From the NCBI GenBank assembly GCA_029851415.1, contig CM056744.1, forward strand, positions 105,247,338-105,311,337: a stretch of 64,000 nt of DNA, given 5' to 3'. Made by a program: the position numbers and the translations under genes. Below, one piece after another: positions 12,076 to 21,427 of the stretch (position 1 is its first letter; each line of letters starts with the position of its first letter). Below the pieces are notes generated by a model. The model worked only from the letters and a program-made list of their open reading frames with translations, had not been told where the DNA came from and did not search any database. This DNA is from Eretmocerus hayati (taxonomy: Eukaryota > Arthropoda > Insecta > Hymenoptera > Aphelinidae).

Positions 12076-12905
12076 GAATTTCAAGTATGAGCAGGATATT
12101 TAGTAGTGTAAGTCTAATATTTCGCTTGGAATCTTCATCTTACTATTATAAATTAATTATGATTTGCTTGGTACAAGTTTTGGAGAACCGACAAAATTCA
12201 AAAAGGAAGAAAAATAGGGTTTGAAATCATATACATGAATGTGTGACTTCTATGTAAGTAAAATGTGTACGATTTAGCATTATGTAACGAGAGATGCTTA
12301 AGGGCGTATCGCCATTCCGGAATAAGGAGGGAGTTGTGACGTACACGGGATTCGTGTACGTGAGCGCAATGCAATTGTGTGCGCGTCTCGAGTCTCGCGC
12401 GCCAAGTATAAAAACACCGAACCGATGAATACGGCGCTGCGTCTCAATAGTAGAACATTTATCTAATTGCATATCTTGGGTTAGGGGAATCACAGAGAGT
12501 TCAGCCTTTTTACATTGTGATGGGTAATACCCCGAGAATCGGCCTTCTAGAGTCATACCTAGATAATATGATATCAAACACGAAGAAACGCAGTTTACAC
12601 CTATAGCCCAGGTGAATGAACCCGTCTGACAAACCTGTTATCTTCATAAAATGAGCTACGCGAATCATAGAGACTTCAATCCTTCTTTGCCCCACTCAGG
12701 ATTGCAATAAGAAACAGCCATTCAATATCATAATTGCACTTGGCAAACCCAAACACCTGTTAACGCTATCACACACGCGATTTAGGTCAATGGGTTTGCG
12801 TTTGCTTTGTTTATAACATAAATCGAGCTCTCCCTTGGAACAATCTTAGCGTGACAAGCATGGGCATCGTCCCAGGAAGCTGATATAGCAATGTCAAGTC
12901 TGAAC
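12076..12905. other. Intergenic with one TATA-like element
   Basis: No gene recognised. TATAAAAA at about 12407 sits in a GC-rich surround (GTCTCGCGCGCC upstream) and could be a core promoter, but no downstream reading frame supports it. Minus-strand frames of up to 116 codons look like chance. Confidence 0.35.
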
Positions 12906-12907
12906 TA

Positions 12908-13864
12908 AGGTAAGTGTACCCAACTTGCCTCTGTACCCAACTTGCCCCCATATGCCGATCTCGGGGATGGGCACTCCTTGGCCTCCCGGCAATTTTTGTT
13001 TACGTTTGTTATGTTGAAATATGAGAAAGTAAATAGTTTGCGTCGACCCCGAATCATTCCTGCGTTCTTCAGAAAATCTAAAGTGATTTTTCTATTTTTC
13101 GTGATTGCTTAGCTAAAAAAGCACCGAGGGAATCGCCTTCAGCAAAATCGGTGCCAAATTCTTTGAGTTCAACCAATCTTAACGTACCTTAGCGCATTCG
13201 ATTCCTTGTTTCAAGACCTTCAAAATCCATTTTCCAAAATTGCAAAATTTGAATATGCAGCTGTTTTATGTGCAAAACACGGAGACGATTTGTAAACAAG
13301 GATGCCAACATCGGAGTGTACCTAACATGCCCCCATACTTTTATCTCGAAAGGGCGTGCAGAACGACTTTTTTTACCACTCAGAACGTGTTTATCACATC
13401 AAAATAGGTCAGAAAGAGTGTTTCGAACCACCAAAATGCTCCAAATGTGCGTGCAGGGCGATAAAAACACTTTATCGCCGATTTACATCATTTATTTCGG
13501 AATAATTGAGATAGTTCGGCTCCAATTGATCCAAATTGGACGTAGCTTAATGCATTTCGAAGGTCTTTAAACAAGCTTCAAAATGAGCTAAAACACTTTG
13601 GAAATCGTTGAAGTAAACCAAAGTTATTAAGAAAAAGGCTTAATGGGGGCAAGTTGGGTACACACTTTTGTGAACTCTCAAAAATCACCTTTTAGGAAAA
13701 TTCAAACAGTTTGGCTCCAGTTTGTTCAAATTGGATGTACCTTAACTTATTTTGAAGGTCGTAAGACAAGCTTTAAAATGAGCTAAGGTACGTTGGAAAA
13801 TATGGAGATGGGCCGAAGTTATTAAAAAAATGGCTTAATGGGGGCAAGTTGGGTACACTGACCT
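12908..13864. mobile_element. TA-flanked inverted-repeat (MITE-like) element
   Basis: The left end reads AGGTAAGTGTACCCAACTTG and the right end is its reverse complement with one change; TA lies outside both ends (12906-12907, 13865-13866), the signature of Tc1/mariner-type insertion. The AGTGTACCCAACTTGCC end block recurs internally (about 12930 and 13645), and two ~150-bp related blocks at 13517-13666 and 13709-13857 each end in GGGGGCAAGTTGGGTACAC. No transposase frame is present, so the element is non-autonomous. Confidence 0.75.
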
Positions 13865-13972
13865 TATAATAACTTGTCGCATTGGACCGAAATTCATATT
13901 TGACCTCGTTCTACCATCGCTTAATTTACAATAGAAATCAACGATCGGGAAATCTTGGGTCACATATCCTGG

Positions 13973-14374
13973 GTGTTCGACCCTCCTTGATTGGTGAAAT
14001 AACCCACACCACAGTTATAGTGTTCATACAACATTCATTCATCTCGTAAAACAGCATCTTAAAATCCGTAACAACTTAGCGTGCTTCAGACAGGGGAACG
14101 AGCCTATAAATACAGCCAGTTGCACGCCAATGGGTCACTTCTAGATTCTCCGTAGCCACGACTACATCGTATCGTAGCATCTCTCGTTACGAGTATCATT
14201 GTAACTCTAACGACGATCATTACCTCATTGTATTATCTCAATCATTGTACATCGTCAGGTGTGACGAAGATAATATCTCACTTATTGTATCAAAGGAAGA
14301 ATAAACCTCCAGTTATATTTACTCGCCGACTACAGTTCCTGGATTCGAAACCTACCGCCAAATTGGCACAACAA
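13973..14374 (+). repeat. Possible solo LTR
   Basis: Begins TGTTCGACCC and ends TTGGCACAACA, giving TG...CA ends. Between them are a TATA-like box (CCTATAAATA, about 14113) and a poly(A) signal (GAATAAACC, about 14299) in the order promoter then polyadenylation, as expected of an LTR. I found no target duplication or second copy and no adjacent coding region, so the call rests on layout alone. The left border is the weakest part. Confidence 0.35.
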
Positions 14375-14579
14375 CGCCATCTAACTGACCATTGAGACAT
14401 AACATAACCATAACACACAGATACAACACATGCACGCGGGCGCTCGGGCAAGCTCGGTCATGTCGCTCGGTTTTTTCCGGAGCGTTTGAATCGTTGCAAA
14501 TATTGAACGATTAACAATAATTTATCACTCGCAGTCCGTGCATATGAAAATTTCGGGAAAAATAATTCCTTTATGAATC
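14375..14579. other. Short spacer, nothing recognised
   Basis: Unassigned sequence between the LTR-like stretch and the Penelope fragment; it may include more decayed Penelope sequence. Confidence 0.4.
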
Positions 14580-15005
14580 GTACCTGGTCTATCTGTTAAA
14601 ATTAAAATCGAAAAACATGCAAGTTCCTTATTCAAGCATTACAACGTATTTTCTCCACCAAAAACTCCTAAAAATGTTAGTGGTATCGTAACTTTAGGTA
14701 AAGACAGTCTGAATATATTTGATCAACTGGTGCAGTGTATGAGTTCGAATGTAACATATGTCATGCTGTATACATAGGAGAGACAAAGAGAGCTCTGGCT
14801 GTGAGGATCAATGAACACGTAAAACATAAAGATAACCATAATCTCAAACGGGATGGAACAAAAGTTCTAGACATTGAGCTTAAATCGAAAAAAACGATGA
14901 ATTATAAAGATAATTCATATCGATTCAGATGGAATTTCTATTAATCTCAAAGAAGACGCCCAAAAATTCAGGCGTATTTACAGTTCATTACAATTCAAAA
15001 TTTGA
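14580..15005 (+). pseudogene. Penelope-like element 3' end with GIY-YIG domain, frameshifted
   Basis: Three consecutive frames give one protein. Frame A (14580-14735) reads VPGLSVKIKIEKHASSLFKH and ends near DSLNIFDQLVQ. Frame B (14735-14910) reads VYEFECNICHAVYIGETKRA, then LAVRINEH and KVLDIE. Frame C (14910-15005) reads IIHIDSDGISINLKEDAQKF and ends in a stop. The order linker, Cys-x2-Cys, YIGETKR, RINEH, KVLDIE matches the C-terminal endonuclease of Penelope-like retroelements, which nicks DNA for target-primed insertion. Two frameshifts and the absence of the reverse transcriptase domain make it a dead 5'-truncated copy. A non-coding tail continues to about 15400, including ATGAAACGTCGAGG, a motif often seen 3' of Penelope ORFs. 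Confidence 0.75.
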
Positions 15006-15400
15006 TTCTTAGTGCTTGAACTTCTCTCCTTCTCCTAGCCTCTTTGACACCCTCCACCCTCCCTCCTTCTAACACGATATCGATAACACAAATCTATACA
15101 TAATCAATTGGTCTCAAAATCATCCAGAGTACTTCATTACATTGACAACAGCCAAACGAGTCTCGTTATGTGCTCGAGAAACAGTTTTCAAGATTATAAC
15201 ATCGTAATATGTGACTTTTACAACGTAAATGTCAGTGTTCCTCTGTGACTTTATGGTATTGTAGTTTTTGGGTTATAATCCTGTAAATTCATCCATGTAT
15301 AGTAGCCTTTTTCCTGATAAGATCCACAAACCAGGTGGATGAAACGTCGAGGAAATAAAAGTTTCAAACAAGAGAAACTTGGTGGAACATTCCAAAAAAT
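15006..15400 (+). mobile_element. Probable Penelope 3' untranslated tail
   Basis: Follows the GIY-YIG fragment directly and contains GATGAAACGTCGAGGAAATA near 15338, resembling the 3' region of Penelope-like elements. The right border is uncertain; no target duplication was found. Confidence 0.4.
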
Positions 15401-15611
15401 TCCTCATTCCAGTCCTTGAAGATCGAAAATATTCATTGTGGAAAAACAAAGAAAAAAGGAGTATTAAGTTCCGCGCTTGGGATTTTGCAGTTTGTTCACA
15501 GTTATAGGTAAGAATAATCAGTGTCCGACTCTACAACCTCGCGCTGTAAAAACTGCGCTGGATTTGGTGGTTGAGAATTCACCCGTGAGTGTGATTTCAA
15601 AAATGAGATTT

Positions 15612-15800
15612 TTGTTATTCTGTGCGCAAAAATGGCCGTTTAGACGCAAGTGTGCGTGTGCAAATGGCCCATTTGGGCACGGATTCTCATTTGCACAGTG
15701 CGCAAATGACTCATTTGCACACGGTAGTGCGCAAATATCCATTTGCGCACTGCGTAAACGATGAAACAGTGTGCAAATGGGACGTTTACGCACAGTTTGC
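15612..15800. repeat. Dense two-orientation TGCAAATG / CATTTGCA array
   Basis: Within about 190 bp there are roughly nine copies of GTGYGCAAATG or its reverse complement CATTTGCRCAC, on alternating strands, some adjoining as palindromes (CATTTGCACAGTGCGCAAATG type). The core TGCAAAT equals the POU-domain octamer core. Frames are open on both strands here only because the motif repeats. Confidence 0.75.
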
Positions 15801-15829
15801 TTACCAAATTTGGATTGATGGTTGACCAT

Positions 15830-16070
15830 CCTATACTCAATAGATATATTTGACTAGAGTGAGATTTGTAGATTTATGGCTGTAAATATGTAGAAAAATA
15901 ACAAGAATCTGGATATGTTGAAAATCATGCCTAAATGCAAGTAGTACAAGCAAGTAAAGTAAAAACTGCTTCTGCAAAAGTTGTTTTTCCTGATGAATTA
16001 AAAAAATTTTTTCCAGTCAAGGGGGTGGGCAAAAGACTTTTTTCTTATATATTTTTCAAAATTTTTTTTC
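15830..16070. other. AT-rich spacer
   Basis: No supported gene; a plus frame starting at 15935 runs into the GC-hairpin block and looks like chance. Confidence 0.4.
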
Positions 16071-16074
16071 AGTC

Positions 16075-16155
16075 GGGGGGCTCCGCCCCCCGAACCCCCC
16101 GGCGGGGGCTTCGCCCCCTGCACCCCCACCAGGGGCTGCCGCCCCTGGACCCCGC
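16075..16155. repeat. Cluster of three GC-rich short hairpins
   Basis: Three consecutive palindromes: GGGGGGCTCCGCCCCCC, GGGGGCTTCGCCCCC and AGGGGCTGCCGCCCCT, joined by short C-rich linkers, in the middle of AT-rich sequence. Each is a perfect or near-perfect stem with a 3-5 base loop. The composition is unlike anything else within several kb. Confidence 0.85.
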
Positions 16156-16514
16156 ACTGCGCCCTTCTCCACGCCCTAACATCATCTCCGGTCAAAGGAG
16201 TGATTAACCGACATATTGTGGATATTCAATTTACTTTGGATAATACTAGACATTGTGAAACCATAATTATATTCAAAATATGGGTGTTTCAACGTGATGA
16301 CGATAAGCTCTGTCCCGTTCAAAATAATACATGAAGTATACGATTTAATGGATCTACGGATCAATTTCTCGTAATACTCAATATAACTAAAGAGAACAGA
16401 AATTAAGAGAATTCCTTCACCCCAGAGCAAAAAAATCCGCGACTTTTTTCTAGGGTTTTGGGCGAGTTACATTTTTGCTCACAGCAATAACAAAAAATAT
16501 CGTAAGCAACTCGG

Positions 16515-16612
16515 GTGCCGACATTTGCGCTCTCGTCCCCGCACTCGTGTGCAAATGGTCCGTTTGCACACTCGTTGCGGGGACTCGTGCGCAAATATCT
16601 GTTGGCACCCTT
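16515..16612. repeat. Second TGCAAATG / CATTTGCA cluster
   Basis: Four copies of the same motif as at 15612-15800 (ACATTTGCGC, GTGTGCAAATGG, CGTTTGCACAC, GTGCGCAAAT) in under 100 bp, again in both orientations and flanked by an inverted GTCCCCGCACTCG / TTGCGGGGACTCG pair. Confidence 0.65.
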
Positions 16613-16730
16613 GTTGCTTAATATACTATTATGATTTAGATGGGTGGTGGTCTCTGGATGATATGACTGAATCAAAAAAGCAAGTTTTCTCGTGTTTTTC
16701 CACGGAAAATGGAAATAAACGACGGTGGCA

Positions 16731-16830
16731 TAGCTGAGATCCTTATCGGTCATCCAGGTTAAGCAACGTATTCTCAGTTTGGATCTGAAAGGGCGACTGC
16801 CTATTTGGGTCTGCAAAGCCTAGCTCACGT
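16731..16830 (+). repeat. 5S-rRNA-like repeat fragment (copy 1)
   Basis: Contains GCTGAGATCC, then AGGTTAAGCAACGT and GGATCTGAAAGGGCGACTGCC, in the order of the internal part of 5S rRNA (TTAAGCAACGTCGGGC followed by GGATGGGTGACCGCC). It is diverged and truncated, so it is a 5S-derived repeat rather than a functional 5S gene. Confidence 0.5.
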
Positions 16831-16907
16831 AAAAATATTCCCCCTTCACTTTATAATCGGTATAATACGTGTTTTCTCCATTAACGAATGGAAATAGACA
16901 TCAATGG

Positions 16908-17152
16908 AATAGCTGAGAGTATTTCAGGCTTAAATCAAGTTGAGCAACATTTTGACAGGATTCTATCCGGATCGGTGACCGATCATCTTGCCTGATTCCT
17001 AATTCCAAGCAAGCTTCGTTTGCGCACTAACCAGGAGAAGTCATCACATACCGACCACAGATTTAGTAGAAACTTTGGAAATAGTCTCCTTTTAGTGCCA
17101 AAAGATGAGACCCAAAATTATAGACCCTAACGCTTGAACGTTCCCGAGCTAC
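16908..17152 (+). mobile_element. SINE-like repeat with 5S-like head (copy 2)
   Basis: The head has AGCTGAGAGT, TTGAGCAACATT and CCGGATCGGTGACCGATC (5S-like). The body continues through GTCATCACAT, AGTCTCCTTTTAGTGCCAAA and ATAGACCCTAACGCTTGAAC, and stops near the conserved CGTTCCCGAGC. The same head-plus-body order recurs in reverse orientation at 17216-17434, which defines the unit as about 220-245 bp. Confidence 0.6.
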
Positions 17153-17215
17153 TGTCCATATGGGCCCATGTTAAGAGTTATACTTATAGGTATACCTGCA
17201 ACGATAATGTCCTTG

Positions 17216-17434
17216 GCTGTTGCTCGGGAACGTTTGAGCGCTAGGGTCTATAATTTTGGGCTTCATCTTTTGGCACTGAAGGGAGATTATTCCCAAAGTT
17301 TCAGCGAAATCCATGATCCGGATGTGATGACCAGTCCTGGTAAGATGGGTGGTCACCCATCCGTATATGAATCGCGAAAACACTTAATCAGGATTTCAGG
17401 CCGAGAAGGGTCTCAGCGCTACTGCCGTCGTTCA
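17216..17434 (-). mobile_element. SINE-like repeat with 5S-like head (copy 3)
   Basis: On the minus strand: AGCGCTGAGACCC, CTGATTAAGTG, ACGGATGGGTGACCACCCAT, GTCATCACATCC, CCCTTCAGTGCCAAAAGATG, ending CGTTCCCGAGCAAC. GGATGGGTGACC is an exact match to the 5S rRNA internal control region core. It lies head-out against copy 2, so the two form a 60-bp-spaced inverted pair. Confidence 0.65.
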
Positions 17435-17640
17435 TTTCTATATTTTTTCGAAAAGAAATAAGTAAGAGTTAAAAATAATTTTTAAAATACGCTTTTATGC
17501 GCGTTGTTTTCATTTCTAATGAGTGCGATGCAATACGTAAGCGTGTGCAATAGGCGTCCCAAAAATGAGCTATGCGTGTCTCGTATTACGCGCCACCATG
17601 TCGCGGAGCCACATACATGCAGCAGACATCGAACGTGGAA

Positions 17641-17713
17641 TGGCAGCCACCATGGTCAAGTGGATAACACTCTCGCTTTCCACGTGGAAGGTTCGGGATC
17701 CCCGCCCGGCACC
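17641..17713 (+). repeat. tRNA-like sequence (Glu-like, degenerate)
   Basis: An A box (TGGTCAAGTGG) is followed by a TTC-type anticodon region (CGCTTTCCAC) and a B box (GGTTCGGGATCC), ending CCCGGCACCA. The acceptor stem does not close well. It is likely a tRNA-derived SINE head or pseudogene rather than a working tRNA. Confidence 0.5.
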
Positions 17714-18480
17714 AATGATGAAATTTTCTTTATCAATTGAATAGTTCATCACTTTTCTGATTAAATCGTCCCCACTCCCCATTCACTGTCACCATGCTAC
17801 GAGTAATTGCAAAATTCAGATATGACACGATATGAATTCTGTACACCCACAACACAACTGAGAACTGAGCACACCCACGAGATCAAATGAGCGACTAGCC
17901 GGAAGTCAATTATCGGAAGTCACGTGACATGACAAAAATTACTAGATCTAGGACGGAGAAAATACCAACTCGGTGAAGTGTAATAAAGCGTATAAAAAAA
18001 CGAGGAAACTTGTCCCACTCACCCTTCAAGGTCACCCGGGGACTACGACCCACCTATCAAATCGTGGCTCACATATTCATATCCTTTTTCACGGATGATT
18101 TTCCAATTAGCAAGGCCAGCGCAGCGCATGGAGCGCAGAATTATAGGATTATAATGGATTCATGACTTCGACAAAAATCGTATTTTTGTAATAAGAAATA
18201 TTTCAAAGGCAACAGAGACGGGAAACTACATTACATCGTGGAGATGCACTCAAAATGTAGCACAAGCAATAATGCAGACCCGAACTTTCCCAATTCAACA
18301 ATGAGAATCTCACGATCAAAATGTTTTATCAAAAATTCAATTACTTTTGTACTTGTATAGTGTTCCCCCAGTCGTTAAAAATACGGAAGTTAGACAGAAG
18401 ATATTATCAGAGTCAGTGTGATATCCCACCAAGTGTCCATCACAGCGTGGAGCTCTAAATTCGATCCTGATCTCTTCCAG
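17714..18480. other. Non-coding upstream region of the peptide gene
   Basis: No gene recognised. TATAAAAAAA at about 17991 could be a promoter element for the downstream gene. A pyrimidine-rich acceptor (TGATCTCTTCCAG) ends at 18480, just before the ATG-bearing exon. Confidence 0.35.
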
Positions 18481-18482
18481 GG

Positions 18483-18785
18483 ATGAAGCTGTTTATTCTC
18501 CTCGTTATTCATGGTTTACAAGAGTTGACATTTGCCCAAGAAACAACACACCAACCTCAAGCAGGTGAGCCTTGAATTCTACTCTCAACTCGATTTTGAT
18601 TCAAGATTGAGTTGGATATATCAAAGAGATCGTATATAGTGGTTGAATGCATCGAGGAACTCATAATTCATCAGTCTACCTACACTGATTTTCCAGGATT
18701 TTCTAAAATTAGGAAGTCAAAGAGACTCTTCAGACCATATCCAATTCCATCATCACTGAATGAGCATTCGTTGCTCATTCAATGA
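18483..18785 (+). CDS. Candidate short secreted peptide, two exons (56 aa)
   Basis: Inferred join 18483-18564 and 18697-18785. Exon 1 starts MKLFILLVIHGLQELTFAQE: a short basic start and hydrophobic core, a typical signal peptide with a likely cut after TFA. The donor GCAG|GTGAGC and the acceptor CTGATTTTCCAG|GAT are both good, and phase 1 is kept. The mature part is about 38 residues, basic (KIRKSKRLFRPYPIP), with no cysteine. It may be a secreted effector or neuropeptide-like product, but I do not recognise it. Exon 2 overlaps the start of another long frame (from 18760), so the true protein could be longer, with a frameshift near 18760-18785. An exon with acceptor just before the ATG (18480) implies an upstream non-coding exon. 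Confidence 0.45.
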
Positions 18786-19549
18786 TTCACGTGTTGGCAA
18801 TACCTCGTCTTCATTCGATCTAGACAAAGATAGGCAACAGAATTTTTCTCAGACCAGCATCAAATTGTTCGTTGAGGAAAAGTACGATCATTTATCCACA
18901 GCTGGAGATAGTTATTTCAGAAATGATGTTGAACTCTATACATTTGTGATAAATCGCTGCGGAAGGGTTGCCAGTCCTTTTTGTCTGTATCATCTAAATC
19001 TAATCTGCGAACATACTCTCCAACGTCTCATTCAGAAAGCTTTGAATGCTATGAGAAGTTACGAGGATGAGCAGGGGGGGGGCTGGGTTGAAATTCAGGA
19101 ATTCAGTCCAAGCTAGTGGAATTAGGTTCTCTATTTTTTCAAATTCTGTTATGAGCCGCTATAAACCGTATTGTCATGAATCTTCGCAAAACTTAGCTAG
19201 TTCATCAAGATCCTCATCCACTTTTGGTGTATTGGCGGACAATCTGTTCGGCTGTAGACGACGCCAATTGCCTGCAGTACCGTCAACCTCCAGTTATGTG
19301 AGCCCATTCATGAGTATTGAAGTTCCATCAATTCAAGAGGGGAATCAGGAACGACTGGGCGTACATTCTCCTGAGTCAGCAAGTGAACACAGCCAGCTTG
19401 CGCAACCATCATCAAGCCATGAATCAGTTCCTCGTGAGTATCATTCATGGAAGGAAGTATGTCATAGATTAAGTGAGAAGAACTTGGATCGAAAGATGTC
19501 TGCTTTTTTTCGTTGTTTGCTCTCATGCTCCCTCAGTAATAATGAATGA
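18760..19549 (+). pseudogene. Unidentified reading frame split at a G9 run
   Basis: Frame 18760-19116 (118 codons, true ATG) and frame 19067-19549 (160 codons) overlap in different phases exactly at a run of nine G (19074-19082). Losing one G would join them into about 260 residues. The first part is a mixed, globular-looking sequence with cysteines (NRCGRVASPFCLYHLNLICE); the second is Ser-rich with CHRLSEKNLDRKMSAFF at the end. I recognise no family. It may be the 3' continuation of the secreted-peptide gene (exon 2 overlaps its start), or an independent gene or pseudogene. Sequencing error in the homopolymer is a real possibility. Confidence 0.35.
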
Positions 19550-19728
19550 GTAATACAAATACTCATAACGATAAGGCATTAAAAAATTCACTCCTGATGC
19601 CGCTATCTATACAGAGCTCATATCTGTGATGCAAAGTAGATTACTTGCGTCTTTTTGGAATCATTAGGATTATGAATGGCAATGGTGAAATGATGAAAAA
19701 TCACAACCTTTAAGATATCTGTACATTA

Positions 19729-20851
19729 GGGTGGACCGAAAAAGAGCTTTTTTCGAGAGTCGATACGCCTTAGCATGGACATGTTGTGTTTGTACATATA
19801 GGTGTGAAAAAAATCTTTGCTGGACGCTGAGGAATGAGACTTCAGGTCCCAGCAAGAGCCATCAAGCTTTTATCGAAATTAAGACAGGTTTAAACGGGAA
19901 TGTGCCTAATTCGAAACTTTTTTCTCCTAACTTTGCTCGCATTTCTGGCGCATCCAAGCATTTCTCAACGTACTTTAGCTCATTTTGAAGCTTGCTCCAA
20001 ATCCTGCGAAATGAGCTTAAGTACGTCAAATTTTAAATGACCAGAACCAACCTATCTTAATTTTCCCAAAAAGTGATCATTATGAGAAATTCCAAAAATA
20101 GGACGATTCTCCCTTCTAATTTTGCTTGTATTTCTGGCGCATCTGAACATTCTTCAACGTGTTTCAATACATTTTCATGCTTGTCACAAAACCTACAAAA
20201 TGAGCTAAAGTACATCCAATTTCGACTAAACCGAGCCAATCTATCCCAATTTTTCCAAAAAGAGATTAGTTTGGAAAATCCAAGAATAAGCGACTTCGCC
20301 TCACTTCTTTCAAAACTCGAAATGGAAAAATTGAGATAGATTGGCTCGGTTTAGTCAGAATTGAATGTACTTGAGCTCATTCTGTAGGTTTTGTGACAAG
20401 CATAAAAATGTATTGAAACACGTTGAAGAATGTTCAGATCCGCCAGAAATACAAGCAAAATTAGAAGGGAGAATCGTCCTATTTTTGGAATTTCTCTTAA
20501 TGATCACTTCTTGGGAAAATTAAGATAGGTTGGTTCTGATCACTTAAAATCAGACGTACTTCAGCTCATTTTGTAGGATTTGGAGCAAGCTTCAAAATGA
20601 GCTAAAGTACGTTGAGAAATGCTTGGATGCGCCAGAAATGCGAGCAAAGTTAGGAAGAAAAAAGTGCCGAATTAGATACATTCCCATTTGAACCTGTGTT
20701 AATTTCGATAACAGCTTGATGGCTCTTGCTGGGACCTAAAATCTCATCTCTCAGCGTCCAGCAAAGGTTTTTTCACATCTACATGTAAAAACACAGCATT
20801 TCCACGCTAGGGCGTATTGATTTTCAAAAAAAGCCTTTTTTCGGCCCACCT
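19729..20851. mobile_element. 1.1-kb foldback element, GGGTGGACCGAAAAA ends
   Basis: The arms (about 19729-20235 and 20325-20851) are reverse complements over ~500 bp each, so almost the entire element folds into one hairpin. Ends: GGGTGGACCGAAAAA left, its complement (TTCGGCCCACC) right, with TA outside both. Inner landmarks such as TTTCTGGCGCATC and GATTGGCTCGGTTTAGTC appear in both orientations. No transposase. The end sequence is shared with the element at 51313-52222. Confidence 0.85.
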
Positions 20852-20859
20852 TACTGTAC

Positions 20860-21427
20860 ACGATGTCTTCTATGATTTAATTTTTAAATTGAATTTTCTT
20901 ATTTCATCTTTAATTGTCTACAAGTGAGCGTAATAAAGACAAAAACTGATTTGTCAGTCTTTTATAGTTTAACGATCAACGCGATGCCCCATGAGATATC
21001 GTGTTTGAGCTCTCAAAAATATTAATGCTGATTGTATGACTCAGGCGTAGCCGAGGCTCGTGAAATTTTTACTGTTTACATATAAATACACCTCTCTGAC
21101 AAGTTTGATCAAAATTTGATCGGTAGATCTTCTACCGAGGTTTCTCCCGTAAGACTGAATAATCTGCGGAGGATATCAGATAACCCTTGAGATTCTCAAG
21201 GGTTATCAAAGTCTTTTGGAGATAACTCGTAATACCTTCCATGGACTACGCCATTCTGGTGGAACACAGACTGAGAGTTGATTGTGTGATTCAAAAATTA
21301 TAGTGAGAAACTAGTGAAAGATTGACTCTTGATCTCGAAACGATGAGAATTATTTCTGGAAAAAAAGATTTATCAGATACACTATTCGTGACAATCCGAT
21401 TCTCACGTGAACGATGATTCTCCACAG
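20860..21427. other. Non-coding, upstream of the zinc-finger exon
   Basis: No gene seen. It is probably intronic or upstream sequence of the zinc-finger gene; it ends in the acceptor TTCTCCACAG at 21427. Confidence 0.4.

Noticed and set aside
15477..15840. Cys-rich frames on both strands resembling a repeat protein
   Set aside because: Both come from the alternating TGCAAATG motif; composition is set by the DNA repeat.
16403..16816. 137-codon minus frame with several cysteines
   Set aside because: Overlaps the motif cluster and the 5S-like fragment; no domain or splice support.
16731..17434. Functional 5S rRNA genes
   Set aside because: Heads are diverged and truncated, and the shared body is not 5S; a 5S-derived repeat fits better.
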